This document shows positions 27,269-36,534 of a stretch of DNA of 64,000 nt, piece by piece. The stretch is taken from the NCBI RefSeq assembly GCF_014200675.1, contig NZ_JACHCI010000014.1, positions 113,368-177,367 of the forward strand, read 5' to 3'. Each line of letters starts with the position of its first letter. The first letter of the stretch is position 1. Source of the DNA: Janthinobacterium saanense (GTDB lineage: Bacteria; Pseudomonadota; Gammaproteobacteria; Burkholderiales; Burkholderiaceae_D). Under the pieces are notes generated by a model. That model had not been told where the DNA came from, searched no databases, and worked only from the letters and a program-made list of their open reading frames with translations. The position numbers were made by a program, and so were the translations under genes.

Positions 27269-27706
27269 CCCTTTTGCCCAGGCGATGATGCCATTGGCGT
27301 CGATGGCACCCGGCTGGCGCGCCACTTCCCGGCCGCCACGAAACAGGGCCAGGGTGGGAATGCTGCGGATATTGAAACGGGCGCCCAGGTCTTGCGAGGC
27401 TTCCGTATCGACTTTCACCACACGAAAGTCTGGCTCCAGCGCCTTGGCGGCCTGCGCATACCACGGCGCCATCGTGCGGCAAGGACCACACCACGGCGCC
27501 CAGAAATCGACCAGCACGGGAATGTCCGTGCGCTCGATATGCTTGAGGAAACGGGCGCTGGCCAGGTCTACCGGCTGGCCCGTAAACAAGGCTTTCTGGC
27601 ACTTGCCGCACGTGGGCTGCTCGCGCAAACGCGCTGGCGGCAAGCGGTTGACGGCGTCGCAATGGGGGCAAACGATGTGCAGGGCGTCGGGCGTGGCAGC
27701 GGTCAT
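27260..27706 (-). CDS. trxC: Thioredoxin 2
   Basis: A 148-residue thioredoxin with an N-terminal zinc-binding extension (Cys13-Cys16 and Cys33-Cys36) ahead of the thioredoxin fold. The active site is Trp72-Cys73-Gly-Pro-Cys76 and the cis-proline is in RSIPTLALF. TrxC is a cytosolic disulfide reductant often induced by oxidative stress. The ATG follows AAGGATCGCC. Confidence 0.95.
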   Translation of the reverse strand: MTAATPDALHIVCPHCDAVNRLPPARLREQPTCGKCQKALFTGQPVDLASARFLKHIERTDIPVLVDFWAPWCGPCRTMAPWYAQAAKALEPDFRVVKVDTEASQDLGARFNIRSIPTLALFRGGREVARQPGAIDANGIIAWAKGSA

Positions 27707-27830
27707 GGCGATCCTTTATACAGACAGTAGACGGTATTTTAAGATGGATTGCCGATTCCTGAGCTCACCGCTAGCGCCGGGTTTGCTGTAACCTCTGATG
27801 GATAAAAATAGTTGTACCACGGAGAAGACC

Positions 27831-29225
27831 ATGGACCTGTCCCACACACTGTCGCTGCAAAAGGCCGCCTATCTGGCCCAGCCCGCCCCCACCCTGGCTG
27901 AGCGCCGGCGCGACCTGCTGTCCCTGCAACGCTTTATCCGCGATAACAAGGTGGCCCTGTGCGAGGCGATCAGCGCCGATTATGGCAACCGTTCAGCCCA
28001 CGAAACCTTGCTGACGGAAATTTTTCCTGCCATCGATGGCATAGACCATGTCTTGAAACACTTGCGTTCCTGGATGAAACCGCAGCGGCGGGCCGTGGAC
28101 TGGCGCAACTTTTTTGGCGCGCGCAACCGCGTGATCCCGCAGGCGCTGGGCGTGGTGGGCGTGATCGTGCCGTGGAATTTTCCGCTGAACCTGAGTTTGA
28201 TACCGCTGACCTACATCTTTGCCGCTGGCAACCGCGCCATGGTCAAGATGAGCGAGAATTCACGCCACCTGGCCAGGCTGCTGATAGACAAAATGCCCGC
28301 TTATTTTCCGCCGGACAAATTACAGTTTTTCGATGAGACGGGCGGCGTGGGCATTGCCTTTTCGCAACTACCGTTCGATCACCTGCTGTTTACGGGATCG
28401 GGCCAGACGGGCCGTGCCGTGATGGCGGCGGCGGCGCGCAATCTGTGCCCCGTCACCCTGGAACTGGGCGGCAAGGCGCCAGCCATCGTTTGCGACGATT
28501 TTCCGCTGCGCACGGCAGCCGAGCGCATCCTGTTCGTGAAGTATTTGAATGCCGGGCAGATCTGCACCACCGTCGATCACGCCTGGCTGCCGGAAGCGAG
28601 CGTGGCGGAATTTGTGCAGCATGCACGCGAGATCGTGCCGGCGCGCTATCCGCAATTGGACACGCCTGACTACACCTCCATCATCGACCAGCCTTCGTTT
28701 GAACGCCTGTTGCAGGCGCTCGACGATGCGCGCGAACGCGGGGCACACGTCATTTCATTGCTGCCGGGGCCGGCCTTTGACCGGGCCAGCCGCAAGATCG
28801 CACCGCATATCGTGATCGATGCGCCGGAAGACTGCGTGTTGCTGAGACGTGAAATCTTTGGGCCCATCTTGCCGCTGCGCAGCTATGCGAATCTGGAAAC
28901 AGTAATAGACAGCATCAACGCGGGGCCGCGTCCGCTGGCCATCTATCCATTCAGCCATCGCCAGGAGACCATACAGACGCTGATCACCCGCGTGATGTCG
29001 GGCGGCGTGTCCGTCAACGACGCGCTGTTCCATGTCGGCCAGCACGATCTGCCCTTCGGCGGCGTGGGCGATTCCGGCATGGGCCATTACCACGGCCACG
29101 AAGGGTTTCTCACATTTTCCAAGCTGCGGCCCGTGTTTTACCAGGCACGCTACAGCTCGCTGAAATTCCTGTGGCCGCCGTACGGCAAACTGGCCAGCCG
29201 CATCCTGGCCTTTCTGACCCGCTGA
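27831..29225 (+). CDS. Coniferyl aldehyde dehydrogenase-like enzyme
   Basis: A 464-residue aldehyde dehydrogenase of the short CalB branch. It shows GVVGVIVPWNFPLNLSLIP, the coenzyme-binding FTGSGQTGRAV, the general-base Glu in LELGGKAP and the catalytic cysteine in NAGQICTT. The C-terminus ends in a hydrophobic segment (YSSLKFLWPPYGKLASRILAFL), as in membrane-associated members. The start at 27831 is preferred because of its GGAGAAGACC site. The substrate is probably an aromatic or long-chain aldehyde. Confidence 0.88.
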   Translation: MDLSHTLSLQKAAYLAQPAPTLAERRRDLLSLQRFIRDNKVALCEAISADYGNRSAHETLLTEIFPAIDGIDHVLKHLRSWMKPQRRAVDWRNFFGARNRVIPQALGVVGVIVPWNFPLNLSLIPLTYIFAAGNRAMVKMSENSRHLARLLIDKMPAYFPPDKLQFFDETGGVGIAFSQLPFDHLLFTGSGQTGRAVMAAAARNLCPVTLELGGKAPAIVCDDFPLRTAAERILFVKYLNAGQICTTVDHAWLPEASVAEFVQHAREIVPARYPQLDTPDYTSIIDQPSFERLLQALDDARERGAHVISLLPGPAFDRASRKIAPHIVIDAPEDCVLLRREIFGPILPLRSYANLETVIDSINAGPRPLAIYPFSHRQETIQTLITRVMSGGVSVNDALFHVGQHDLPFGGVGDSGMGHYHGHEGFLTFSKLRPVFYQARYSSLKFLWPPYGKLASRILAFLTR

Positions 29226-29226
29226 T

Positions 29227-29832
29227 TTAGAAAAACAGCGAGGCGGCAATAGCCCACATCACGAGTGCAATGATGCCGTCGAGCACGCGCCAGGCCATGG
29301 GCTTGGCGAACACGGGCGCCAGGTAGCGGGCGCCAAAACCCAGCAAAAAGAACCACAGGGCCGACGCCATGATGGCGCCGCCGGCAAAGTAGAAGCGGCC
29401 ATTGCCTTCATGCTGGCCACCGATGGAGCCCAGCAAGATCACCGTGTCCAGAAAAGCGTGCGGGTTCAGCAGGCTGAACGCCAGCGCCGCGCCGATCACG
29501 GCCCAGTAACCTTCAGGCGCCTTGGCGGCCGAGGCCGTCAAAACCGATGGACGCCAGGCCGATTTGGCGGCGCGCAAGCCGTAGGCGATCAAAAAGGTGG
29601 CGCCGCCAGCCTTGGCCCACAGCAAGAAGTTGGGGTTATCGGCAATCACGCTACCCATGCCGGCCACGCCAGCGGTAATCAGCATGGCGTCGCACAGCAG
29701 GCATACCAGAATGCAAGTGAGCACGTAATGACGCTTCAAGCCCTGTTTCAGCAAGAAGGCGTTTTGTGTGCCGATGGCAACGATCAAGCTCGCGCCCAAA
29801 CCCATGCCTTTCAAGAAGATTGTGCTGTCCAT
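29227..29832 (-). CDS. LysE/ArgO-family amino-acid exporter
   Basis: A 201-residue membrane protein with about six segments. The LysE signature is GASLIVAIGTQNAFLLKQGLKRH near the N-terminus, and helix 4 carries the FSLLNPHAFLDTVILLGSIG motif. It would export basic amino acids (lysine or arginine). It is divergent from an ArgP/LysG-type regulator, the classic control pair. Confidence 0.93.
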   Translation of the reverse strand: MDSTIFLKGMGLGASLIVAIGTQNAFLLKQGLKRHYVLTCILVCLLCDAMLITAGVAGMGSVIADNPNFLLWAKAGGATFLIAYGLRAAKSAWRPSVLTASAAKAPEGYWAVIGAALAFSLLNPHAFLDTVILLGSIGGQHEGNGRFYFAGGAIMASALWFFLLGFGARYLAPVFAKPMAWRVLDGIIALVMWAIAASLFF

Positions 29833-30059
29833 ATCGATTCCTTTTGAGTGCTGTCCAGATTGCGCACGGCCGCCCGCTCCCGGCCGGCAAGAGCCCGGCA
29901 GAGCAATAAGAATGGTGTGTGGACGGTGCGGCGGAGCCTGGCTAGACTAGGCTGAGCTCGGCTGCGCGGCAATGTGGAATGTTTATCCTATGACGCTAGT
30001 GTAAAGAAAATGTAAATATAAGTATAATGAATGATTCTAACCATACATAAGAGAAACTT

Positions 30060-31004
30060 ATGCGCGTCGTTGACTATCGAGGCCTGGCTGCACTCGATGC
30101 CGTGATCGGCCTGGGCAGCTTTGAAAAGGCGGCACAGGCGTTGACGATTAGCCAGCCGGCCGTGTCGCAGCGCATCCGTACCCTGGAAAACCTGGAAGGC
30201 ACCTTGCTGATCATCCGTAGCCAGCCACCCACCCCGACCGAGGCCGGCCAGCGCCTGATCGCCCATTACCGGCAAGTCAAGCTGCTCGAGGCGGCGCTCG
30301 ACGCCCAGCCCGGTCCCACCACGCAACTGCCGGAACTGGCCATCGCCGTCAACGCCGACAGCGCCGCCACCTGGATACCGGAAGCGCTGGGGCCGCTGCT
30401 GACGCCGCCGTCCTGCCTGCTCGACATCCGCCTCGACGACCAGGACCATACCTTGAGCCAGCTGCGCGAAGGGCGCGTGTTTGCCTGCGTCACCAGCGCC
30501 TCCGACCTGGTGGCGGGCACGACAGCAACACCGCTGGGCGCCATGCGCTATCTCTGCGTGGCTTCGCCTGCATTTGCCGCGCAATGGTTTCCCGATGGTT
30601 TTACGGTCGAAGCCGTCAGTCAGGCGCCAGCCATCACCTTCGGCAGCAAGGATGCGCTGCACGAACGCTACCTGGAACACCGGCTGGGCTACACGGGCCG
30701 CTATCCCCACCATGTGCTCGGTTCGGCGCGCGACTTCGTGCGCTTCATCGAAGCCGGTTACGCCTATGGCATGGTGCCACTGCTGCAGGCCGAAAACGCG
30801 CTGGCCAGCGGACGCTTGATGGACGTGGCGGCGGGCCAGGCGCTGGACGTGCCCCTGACCTGGCATGCCTGGGATATCCAGACGCCGCTCACGCGCACCT
30901 TGTCGGACGCCGTCATCGCCACGGCGCGCAAATGGCTGCTGCAAAATGGCTCGACCCTGACGGGTCTGGCGGGTGTGACGGAGACGGATGCGGGGCAAGC
31001 CTGA
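30060..31004 (+). CDS. ArgP/LysG-type LysR-family regulator
   Basis: A 314-residue LysR regulator. The HTH is at about 15-40 (GSFEKAAQALTISQPAVSQRIRTLE). The rest matches ArgP/IciA rather than generic LysR proteins (for example QPPTPTEAGQRLIAHYRQVKLLEAAL and the AVNADSAATWIPEAL opening of the effector domain). It likely senses lysine or arginine and activates the divergent LysE gene; the 227-base shared region contains no other gene and is AT-rich next to the start. Confidence 0.92.
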   Translation: MRVVDYRGLAALDAVIGLGSFEKAAQALTISQPAVSQRIRTLENLEGTLLIIRSQPPTPTEAGQRLIAHYRQVKLLEAALDAQPGPTTQLPELAIAVNADSAATWIPEALGPLLTPPSCLLDIRLDDQDHTLSQLREGRVFACVTSASDLVAGTTATPLGAMRYLCVASPAFAAQWFPDGFTVEAVSQAPAITFGSKDALHERYLEHRLGYTGRYPHHVLGSARDFVRFIEAGYAYGMVPLLQAENALASGRLMDVAAGQALDVPLTWHAWDIQTPLTRTLSDAVIATARKWLLQNGSTLTGLAGVTETDAGQA

Positions 31005-31089
31005 AACAAGTGACTGTGCGCCGATAGCGCGCGCGCAACATACGCCAATTGTCTTACACTAGTGCAACCATCCCACGCCAGAGAACACC

Positions 31090-32055
31090 ATGACGATCGC
31101 GCGCACCGCCCTGTTCTCCCTGCTGGCCATGATTCCCCTGGCGGGCGGCCTGATCGCCTGTTCGCCGCTGACGGCAATTAATGCCCTCTCGTCAAGCAGC
31201 ACCTCGCGCGTCACGCCGGACCTGGCGTACGGACCGCTGCCACGGCAAAAACTCGATGTCTATGCGCCGAAAGTCCATAGCGGGCCGGTACCGGTGGTGG
31301 TATTTTTCTATGGCGGCAACTGGGTTTCGGGCGAGCGCAAGGATTACGCCTTCGTCGGCCATGCGCTGGCATCGCGCGGCTATCTTGCCATCATTGCCGA
31401 CTATCGCTTGTATCCCGAGGTGCACTACCAGGAAATCCTGCAGGATGCGGCCCGCGCCGTGGCCTGGGCTGCCATGGAAGCCGGCCGCTACGGTGGCGAC
31501 ACGACACGGCTATTTGTAATGGGCCATAGCGCGGGCGCCTACAACGCCGCCATGGTGGCGCTCGACCCCAGCCTGCTGGCTCGCCACGGCATGCACCCGC
31601 AAGACTTGCGCGGCTGGATAGGCCTGGCTGGCCCTTACGATTTCTTGCCGATCGAAAACCCCACTACCCGCCCGGTGTTCTTTTTCCCCGATACGCCCGC
31701 CTCCTCGCAACCGGTCAACCACGTGACTGCCAATGCGCCGCCCGCCCTGCTGATCGCGCCCCTGCCCGGCAATGACAAGCTGGTCGATCCGCAGCGCAAT
31801 ACTGGCGGCCTGGCCGCCGCCCTGCGCGCGCAGCAGCGCCCCGTGACGGAAGAATATCTGGACGGCGTCAGCCATACGACCTTGGTCGCCTCGCTGGCCA
31901 GTCCCCTGCGCATGCTGGCGCCTACACTGGACCGCGTCAGCGCCTTCATCGATCAGCTCAGCCGCCTGCCCGCTGCAAAAGAATCGCACGATACACAGGC
32001 GCTACAACAGCAAACGCAAAGTCCCGCACAAGCTGCGACAAACACAGCCTTGTAA
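31090..32055 (+). CDS. Alpha/beta hydrolase lipoprotein (esterase/lipase type)
   Basis: A 321-residue hydrolase with a lipobox (GGLIAC, Cys24), so it is likely a membrane-anchored lipoprotein. The fold is of the carboxylesterase/BD-FAE kind: oxyanion loop VFFYGGNWVSGER, nucleophile elbow GHSAGAY, and the late histidine in DGVSHTTLVA; the acid is probably in PLPGNDKLVD. A glutamine-rich tail of about 25 residues ends the protein. The substrate is unknown. Confidence 0.87.
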   Translation: MTIARTALFSLLAMIPLAGGLIACSPLTAINALSSSSTSRVTPDLAYGPLPRQKLDVYAPKVHSGPVPVVVFFYGGNWVSGERKDYAFVGHALASRGYLAIIADYRLYPEVHYQEILQDAARAVAWAAMEAGRYGGDTTRLFVMGHSAGAYNAAMVALDPSLLARHGMHPQDLRGWIGLAGPYDFLPIENPTTRPVFFFPDTPASSQPVNHVTANAPPALLIAPLPGNDKLVDPQRNTGGLAAALRAQQRPVTEEYLDGVSHTTLVASLASPLRMLAPTLDRVSAFIDQLSRLPAAKESHDTQALQQQTQSPAQAATNTAL

Positions 32056-32061
32056 CTAAAA

Positions 32062-32087
32062 ACGCCCATCCGCTAAGGGATGGGCGT
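32062..32087 (+). terminator. Stem-loop terminator after the esterase gene
   Basis: A ten-bp stem ACGCCCATCC (32062-32071) and GGATGGGCGT (32078-32087) with a six-base loop lies just after the esterase stop. The T-tract is weak (CGTATT). It sits between convergent genes; the phasin 3' side has its own small hairpin, GCAGCAAG/CTTGCTGC, at 32171-32189. Confidence 0.6.
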
Positions 32088-32196
32088 CGTATTGCAGGCT
32101 ACACAACCGTTACGACTCCAGTGTGACTAGCCCATCCGGGTCTCGGTCCCCGGGAGGCTACGCAAGCCGGGCAGCAAGGGTCTTGCTGCTTGAGGA

Positions 32197-32838
32197 TTAC
32201 TCCTTGCGGCCGGTGCTGCCGCTGGGTTTGGCTTGTGCTGCACTGCCAGCGGTATGTGCGGCGCCAGCGTCAGCGCTGCCGGACTGCTGGCTACCCTGGT
32301 GGGTGGCGCTTTGCAGGCTTTCGCCAGCGCGGCTTTGCCCCTGGCCCTGCGCACCGCGCTGGTCACGGCTGCTGCCGTTATGGAAGGCCTGGAACGGTTC
32401 AGAGATACGCTGAATCGCGTCTTGCTGTTTGCGCACATTTTTTTCCGTTTCTTCGGAAGCCGTGCGCGCCACTTCTTCGGCCAGTACTTTGGCCGTGCGG
32501 CTCGTTTCAGCCACATGCTTCTCTGCTACGCTGGCCAGGTCGACTTGCGCATCGGCCGCCAGGCGCGATGCCTGCTGCTGATAAATACGCAATTGTTCGG
32601 CCACCGGCTGGCCGGAAGCGGCGGCCGCCTGGAACAGATCTTCCGCGCGGTCGACCGTAATCAGATGCTGGCCGGCAATCGTGGACTCTTCCAGCAAGCC
32701 TTGCGCAAATTGCAGATTCAAGTCGCTAAATTGCTGTACCGAACGGAACAGCGATTTCGAGATACCGTTAAAAAACGACAGTTGCGCTTCCAGATGGCTT
32801 TTGGCAGCAGGGCTGACACTACGTGAATATGGATACAT
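32197..32838 (-). CDS. Phasin-family protein
   Basis: A 213-residue, mostly helical protein with the phasin domain at about 10-115 (EAQLSFFNGISKSLFRSVQQFSDLNLQFAQGLLEES). The tail is rich in Gln, Ser, Gly and Ala. Phasins coat polyhydroxyalkanoate granules, which implies storage-polymer synthesis in this organism. No pha synthesis gene lies nearby. The tail composition is typical of betaproteobacterial phasins. Confidence 0.88.
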   Translation of the reverse strand: MYPYSRSVSPAAKSHLEAQLSFFNGISKSLFRSVQQFSDLNLQFAQGLLEESTIAGQHLITVDRAEDLFQAAAASGQPVAEQLRIYQQQASRLAADAQVDLASVAEKHVAETSRTAKVLAEEVARTASEETEKNVRKQQDAIQRISEPFQAFHNGSSRDQRGAQGQGQSRAGESLQSATHQGSQQSGSADAGAAHTAGSAAQAKPSGSTGRKE

Positions 32839-33144
32839 AGAATTTCCTCATGAAAGTGCGGTGGAATGAAAGACCTGTGCGGCCAGGCACTGCAGCGATG
32901 TGTAAGCAGATATCCAGCAGATATCCATCAAACAGGCTCGGCCGCGCTACGCGAAGAACATATCCGTTTTGGTGGAGAGATGCTTTGCAACGCGAATTTC
33001 AAGGCTACGTGAGCACCGGTCAGGAGGGATGATATGGATCAAAGGTGTGACAGGTGGCGGGCAAAATAAGAGGTCCGCCCTGCCGTTAAGCGACTTGCTG
33101 CCGCCTGGCGCCATCAGCAAAGTCGAGGCACTTAAACAGGCGTA
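32839..33144. other. Noncoding gap between phasin and DUF2628-like genes
   Basis: No gene with supporting features was found in this 306-base stretch. It should hold the phasin promoter at its left end. An 11-base tandem repeat GCAGATATCCA occurs twice at 32906-32927, of unknown meaning. Confidence 0.5.
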
Positions 33145-33489
33145 TCAATCAACGCGTGCGTAACCATTGCGCTGCAGCGACGCCGCCAGCCAGCGGTTGC
33201 CATACCAGCCGCGCAGCAGGAAATAAGCCAGTTCGGCAAGCAGCACCAGCAGCATCAAGGGGAGGATGCGCAGGTTGACGGCCAGCTGGCTACCAAACCA
33301 CAGGCAGGCTTCCACCCCCAGCATGGGCAGCAAAAACCACCAGCGGCGCTTGGCGACGGCCCACAGCGGGCCAAGAAAGAAGGCGGGCCAGGAAAAGCCA
33401 TCATGCACATACGCATAATGACCGGCAGCATCCATCAGCAATGAGGTATTGCGTGTCATCAGATCAGTGGTTTCAGGCTTCGGGGGCAT
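33145..33489 (-). CDS. DUF2628-like small membrane protein
   Basis: About 114 residues. The family mark is the amphipathic start AYVHDGFSWPAFFLGPLWAVAKRRWW, followed by two membrane segments (about 50-70 and 75-97). DUF2628 proteins are widespread inner membrane proteins of unknown role. The start is uncertain: 33489 is chosen, 33459 is possible, and the frame stays open to 33570 without a ribosome site. It is transcribed alone. Confidence 0.65.
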   Translation of the reverse strand: MPPKPETTDLMTRNTSLLMDAAGHYAYVHDGFSWPAFFLGPLWAVAKRRWWFLLPMLGVEACLWFGSQLAVNLRILPLMLLVLLAELAYFLLRGWYGNRWLAASLQRNGYARVD

Positions 33490-33575
33490 GGATGATCGAA
33501 AATCATGATGAATTTCTGCTGGCCATGGAAGAACTGCAGTATGCCGCAAGCTTATAGAAGAGACAAGCAAATGTA

Positions 33576-33602
33576 GCAGGCCCGGCTTGAAGCCGGGCCT
33601 GC
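33576..33602 (-). terminator. Terminator hairpin downstream of the beta-propeller gene
   Basis: A strong GC-rich inverted repeat, GCAGGCCCGGCTT and AAGCCGGGCCTGC, with almost no loop lies 13 bases beyond the minus-strand stop of the propeller gene. The flanking T-content on the minus strand is modest, so termination may be partial. Confidence 0.65.
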
Positions 33603-33614
33603 CATGCGCTCAAA

Positions 33615-34895
33615 TTAACGCAAGTTGCCGGTGTGGCCCAAAGAATAACGGCCCGGTTGCGGCCAGACGGTCAGGCCGTGCGGCTCCTGCCCTACTTTGA
33701 CTTGCGACACGGAACCGTTGTTCGTGTCGATGCGGTAAACCACATCGTCGAAACGGCCCGACAGCCACAGATACTTGCCGTCGGCGCTGACGTTGCCCAT
33801 GTCGGGGCTGCCGCCGCCAGGGATTGGCCATTGCGCGACCACTTTTTCGGTGGCGAAATCGATCACACTGACGCTGCCCTTGCCCTTGCGCTTGCCGTGG
33901 ATGCGGTGCGTGCCACGGTTGGCCACGTACAGTTTCTTGCCATCGCGGCTAGGGTACAGGCCATGCGTGCCCACGCCCGTCTGGATGAAGCCGATTTCCT
34001 TGAGGGTGGCGCCATCGACCACGTGCACGCCATCGGCGTCCATGTCGGCGATAAAGAATTTCTTGCCGTCCGGCGAGATGCGTATGTCTTGCGGCATGCC
34101 CTTCTTGACGCTGCAGATTTCATCGGCAGGGCCGCCTACGGGACCGGACTCGGCGAAACGCTTGCTTGGCATCTGCAGTTTCAGATAGCCATCGACCTTG
34201 CGGCCCACCATGTCGATCTTGGCGATGGTGCCGTCGAATTCGCAAGTGAAGATGGCGTAGCGGCCATCGTTCGAGAAATCGGCATGGTTGATGCCGCCGC
34301 ACTGCGGCGTATCGATCGAATATTGCACGGCCATGGTCTTCGGATCCCTGAAGTCCAGGCGGTGGCGCGCTTCGGCCACCACGATGGCCGACTTGCCGTC
34401 CGGCGTGTAATACATATTATAAGGATCGTCGACCGGCACTTCCTTGCCCGGCTTGCCCGTCAAGGGATTGATCGGCGTCAAACTACCCTTGTTGGTGCGC
34501 TCGGCATTGTTCGCCACCCACAGGGTAGACAAATCCCACGATGGCACGACGTGCTGCGGGCCGCTGCCGACCTTGAACTTGTCGACCACTTTCAGGCTTT
34601 CCTGGTCGATCACATACACATCGTTCGAACGCAGATTGGGCACATACACGCGGCGCAGATGGTCTTTGACCACCGGGCTCATATTGCTGCTGCCTATGCT
34701 GCCGTAAACGTTTTTAGGGTCGACCAGCGGCGGCATGCCTGGCAGTGGCGAATACGCTGCTGCAGCTGGTGCGGCCGGGGCCGGTGCGCTGGCGCCGATG
34801 ACCTGGCTGGCAACGCCGAGGCCGAGAGCGGCCGCGGCAATGGCGGATAAGGTGACGATGGTGCGTCGTTGAGGTTTTTTCATGGATTTTCGCAT
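33615..34895 (-). CDS. YncE-like secreted beta-propeller protein (YVTN repeats)
   Basis: A 426-residue protein with a signal peptide (IVTLSAIAAAALGLGVASQVIG) and a propeller of YVTN/NHL-like blades. Repeated motifs include RVYVPNLRSNDVYVID, TLWVANNAER, YAIFTCEFDGTIAKIDM, KLYVANRGTHRI and YLWLSGRFDDVVYRIDT. Such proteins are periplasmic binders or enzyme partners, and the true ligand is unknown. Two starts twelve bases apart (34895 and 34883) are equally plausible. It follows the creatininase-like gene by 63 bases on the same strand, so the two are probably one operon and may act together in the periplasm. Confidence 0.85.
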   Translation of the reverse strand: MRKSMKKPQRRTIVTLSAIAAAALGLGVASQVIGASAPAPAAPAAAAYSPLPGMPPLVDPKNVYGSIGSSNMSPVVKDHLRRVYVPNLRSNDVYVIDQESLKVVDKFKVGSGPQHVVPSWDLSTLWVANNAERTNKGSLTPINPLTGKPGKEVPVDDPYNMYYTPDGKSAIVVAEARHRLDFRDPKTMAVQYSIDTPQCGGINHADFSNDGRYAIFTCEFDGTIAKIDMVGRKVDGYLKLQMPSKRFAESGPVGGPADEICSVKKGMPQDIRISPDGKKFFIADMDADGVHVVDGATLKEIGFIQTGVGTHGLYPSRDGKKLYVANRGTHRIHGKRKGKGSVSVIDFATEKVVAQWPIPGGGSPDMGNVSADGKYLWLSGRFDDVVYRIDTNNGSVSQVKVGQEPHGLTVWPQPGRYSLGHTGNLR

Positions 34896-34958
34896 GTTTT
34901 CGTTGCAAATACCGGCACGTAGTCAAACGGCCGGCGTGGTATCAGTGTTGGGGCTTTA

Positions 34959-35864
34959 TTAACGTTGTATCAATTTCTTGATGGCCGCTACCGAAGTGTC
35001 GACCTGCAGCCTGACGCCGATCTCGCCCAGCTCGGCTGTCGCGCGCGTCGCGTCGCCGCGCACGCCGTCAGCCACGCCAGGCTTGGGTCCGTGGGCCATG
35101 GCATCGCTGCGCACCAGCGAGGGATCGGTCGCCAGCATCAGCGCCGCGTCTGCCAGGCCCGCGTGCAAGCCGATCTCGGCATTGCTATAGCCGCGCTTCT
35201 GCAATTGCGCAATATACGCCGTTTGCGTGATGTCATAGTAATCGAGCAAGGCGTGCGCACGCGCGTCAAGCGCGGCTGGCTTCGTCACGGTCGATTTGCT
35301 CCAGGCGTGATTGAGCTTGTTGGCCACGTTTTGCTCATTCTTTTGATAACCGCCATGGTCGCCCACGAACACGATGTCGCGAAAACCATGCTGGCGCAAG
35401 CTGGCCGCCGTACCTTCCAGTAGCGCTTCGAAGGCGGCGGGCGGTATCGAAATCGTGCCCGCGTGGCGCATATGGCCGGCCGGCGGATTGATCGTGCCTT
35501 CCGGCACATAGGAAACAACGGGCGCGACAATGGTATTGCCCAGCTTTTGCGCGATCTGGCGCGCCAGCATGCCGGCACGCACATTGTGCTTGCCCAAGGC
35601 AATATACGGGCCGCTTTGCTCCACGCCGCCGATGGGCACGATCACCGTGGTGGCGCCGTGATCGATGCGGGAGCGCAATTCGGTACTGGTCAAGTCTTCC
35701 AGCATCACGCTATTGCTGGCAGAGGCCGCCATGACGGGGGCGCTGCCGATCAGGCAAGACAAACTCAAAGCCAGCATGGCGCCCACAGCTTTGAACGGGA
35801 TAAGGGGCGCGGATGGCGCAAGGGTAGCGGGGTGCGCGATGCGCAGGGGCAACTGCAGTGTCAT
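34959..35864 (-). CDS. Secreted creatininase-family protein with substituted metal ligands
   Basis: A 301-residue creatininase-fold protein with a predicted signal sequence (hydrophobic core near 27-45, cleavage after VMA). Creatininase metal ligands by alignment: Glu82 is kept, His becomes Ser84, Asp becomes His93 (in ALGKHN), His170 is kept (GDHGGY) and the late Glu becomes Asp239 (HAGLADAAL). The family normally uses these for two divalent metals and hydrolyses cyclic amides. The changes may mark an established subfamily rather than decay. Start 35864 is chosen for its GGAAAG site and signal peptide. The pair with a secreted propeller is its main functional hint. Confidence 0.78.
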   Translation of the reverse strand: MTLQLPLRIAHPATLAPSAPLIPFKAVGAMLALSLSCLIGSAPVMAASASNSVMLEDLTSTELRSRIDHGATTVIVPIGGVEQSGPYIALGKHNVRAGMLARQIAQKLGNTIVAPVVSYVPEGTINPPAGHMRHAGTISIPPAAFEALLEGTAASLRQHGFRDIVFVGDHGGYQKNEQNVANKLNHAWSKSTVTKPAALDARAHALLDYYDITQTAYIAQLQKRGYSNAEIGLHAGLADAALMLATDPSLVRSDAMAHGPKPGVADGVRGDATRATAELGEIGVRLQVDTSVAAIKKLIQR

Positions 35865-36534
35865 AGGCAAACATCTTTCCGTGATCATCAAGGGTGACGC
35901 CATGCCTGGACTAAGCAGGCAAGCTGGCTGCCACGCGGGAATTGTATTCCATCGAGGCAGGATCGGCACGTTAATTTGTCGCGACGTTTAGCAAGGGCTT
36001 GACTAGGGGAAACTATCTACAAAACGCTGCCTAAAACAATAGCAGCCATTTGCATTTCACACCATGAACTCTAAGGACATGTGAAAGCCGACGTGAGTTG
36101 CTGCAGTAAAGAAATTCACTTGTATCCCATCGATGATTGTTGCGCTAGCAGCATCATTGCCATATGGCCATTCGCGCAGCAATACCTTATCGCAGCCCTT
36201 AATATCGAACCAGATTTCGGCAAATAAATACCATTTACCAACAACAACAACAACCATTCACCATGAAGTGATAATGTGTGATTTTTTCCGCTTGACAATT
36301 CGTTATGCTCTGGAGCCATTGGAAATCGGAAGCCGACCTCTGCCATACCAACATCTTGGAGCTCACGTATTTGCAATGATGTCCTGCAGCAAGAAGACTA
36401 AAAAACATAATAGGAAGCCAACAGGTACATGGGGAAAAAGCGAAATCGATACTGCCAACCAATTCCAAAAATAGAAATACTCCGATTTAATCCTGACAAA
36501 ACCAAAGTCACTTTTCTTGATAGATAATAAAAGA
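35865..36534. other. AT-rich intergenic region at the left side of the HNH islet
   Basis: About 670 bases. From roughly 36000 the base composition drops well below the surrounding high GC, continuous with the HNH gene. The left part should hold the creatininase promoter. A possible short minus-strand gene is listed separately at 36057-36257. No integrase or attachment site was recognised. Confidence 0.6.
36057..36257 (-). CDS. Possible small hypothetical protein in the AT-rich islet
   Basis: A 66-codon frame whose translation looks protein-like (GKWYLFAEIWFDIKGCD, then ASATIIDGIQVNFFTAATHVGF). The start is weak: five GTT codons follow the ATG and no ribosome site is seen. Just upstream, a different minus-strand frame also looks coding (AEVGFRFPMAPEHNEL), so this could be the back half of a gene frameshifted in the GTT/TTG tract near 36240-36256. 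Treat as tentative. Confidence 0.25.
   Translation of the reverse strand: MVVVVVGKWYLFAEIWFDIKGCDKVLLREWPYGNDAASATIIDGIQVNFFTAATHVGFHMSLEFMV

Noticed and set aside
32906..32927. Two-copy 11-base tandem repeat considered as a CRISPR or iteron start
   Set aside because: Only two units, no spacers and no replication or cas genes nearby.
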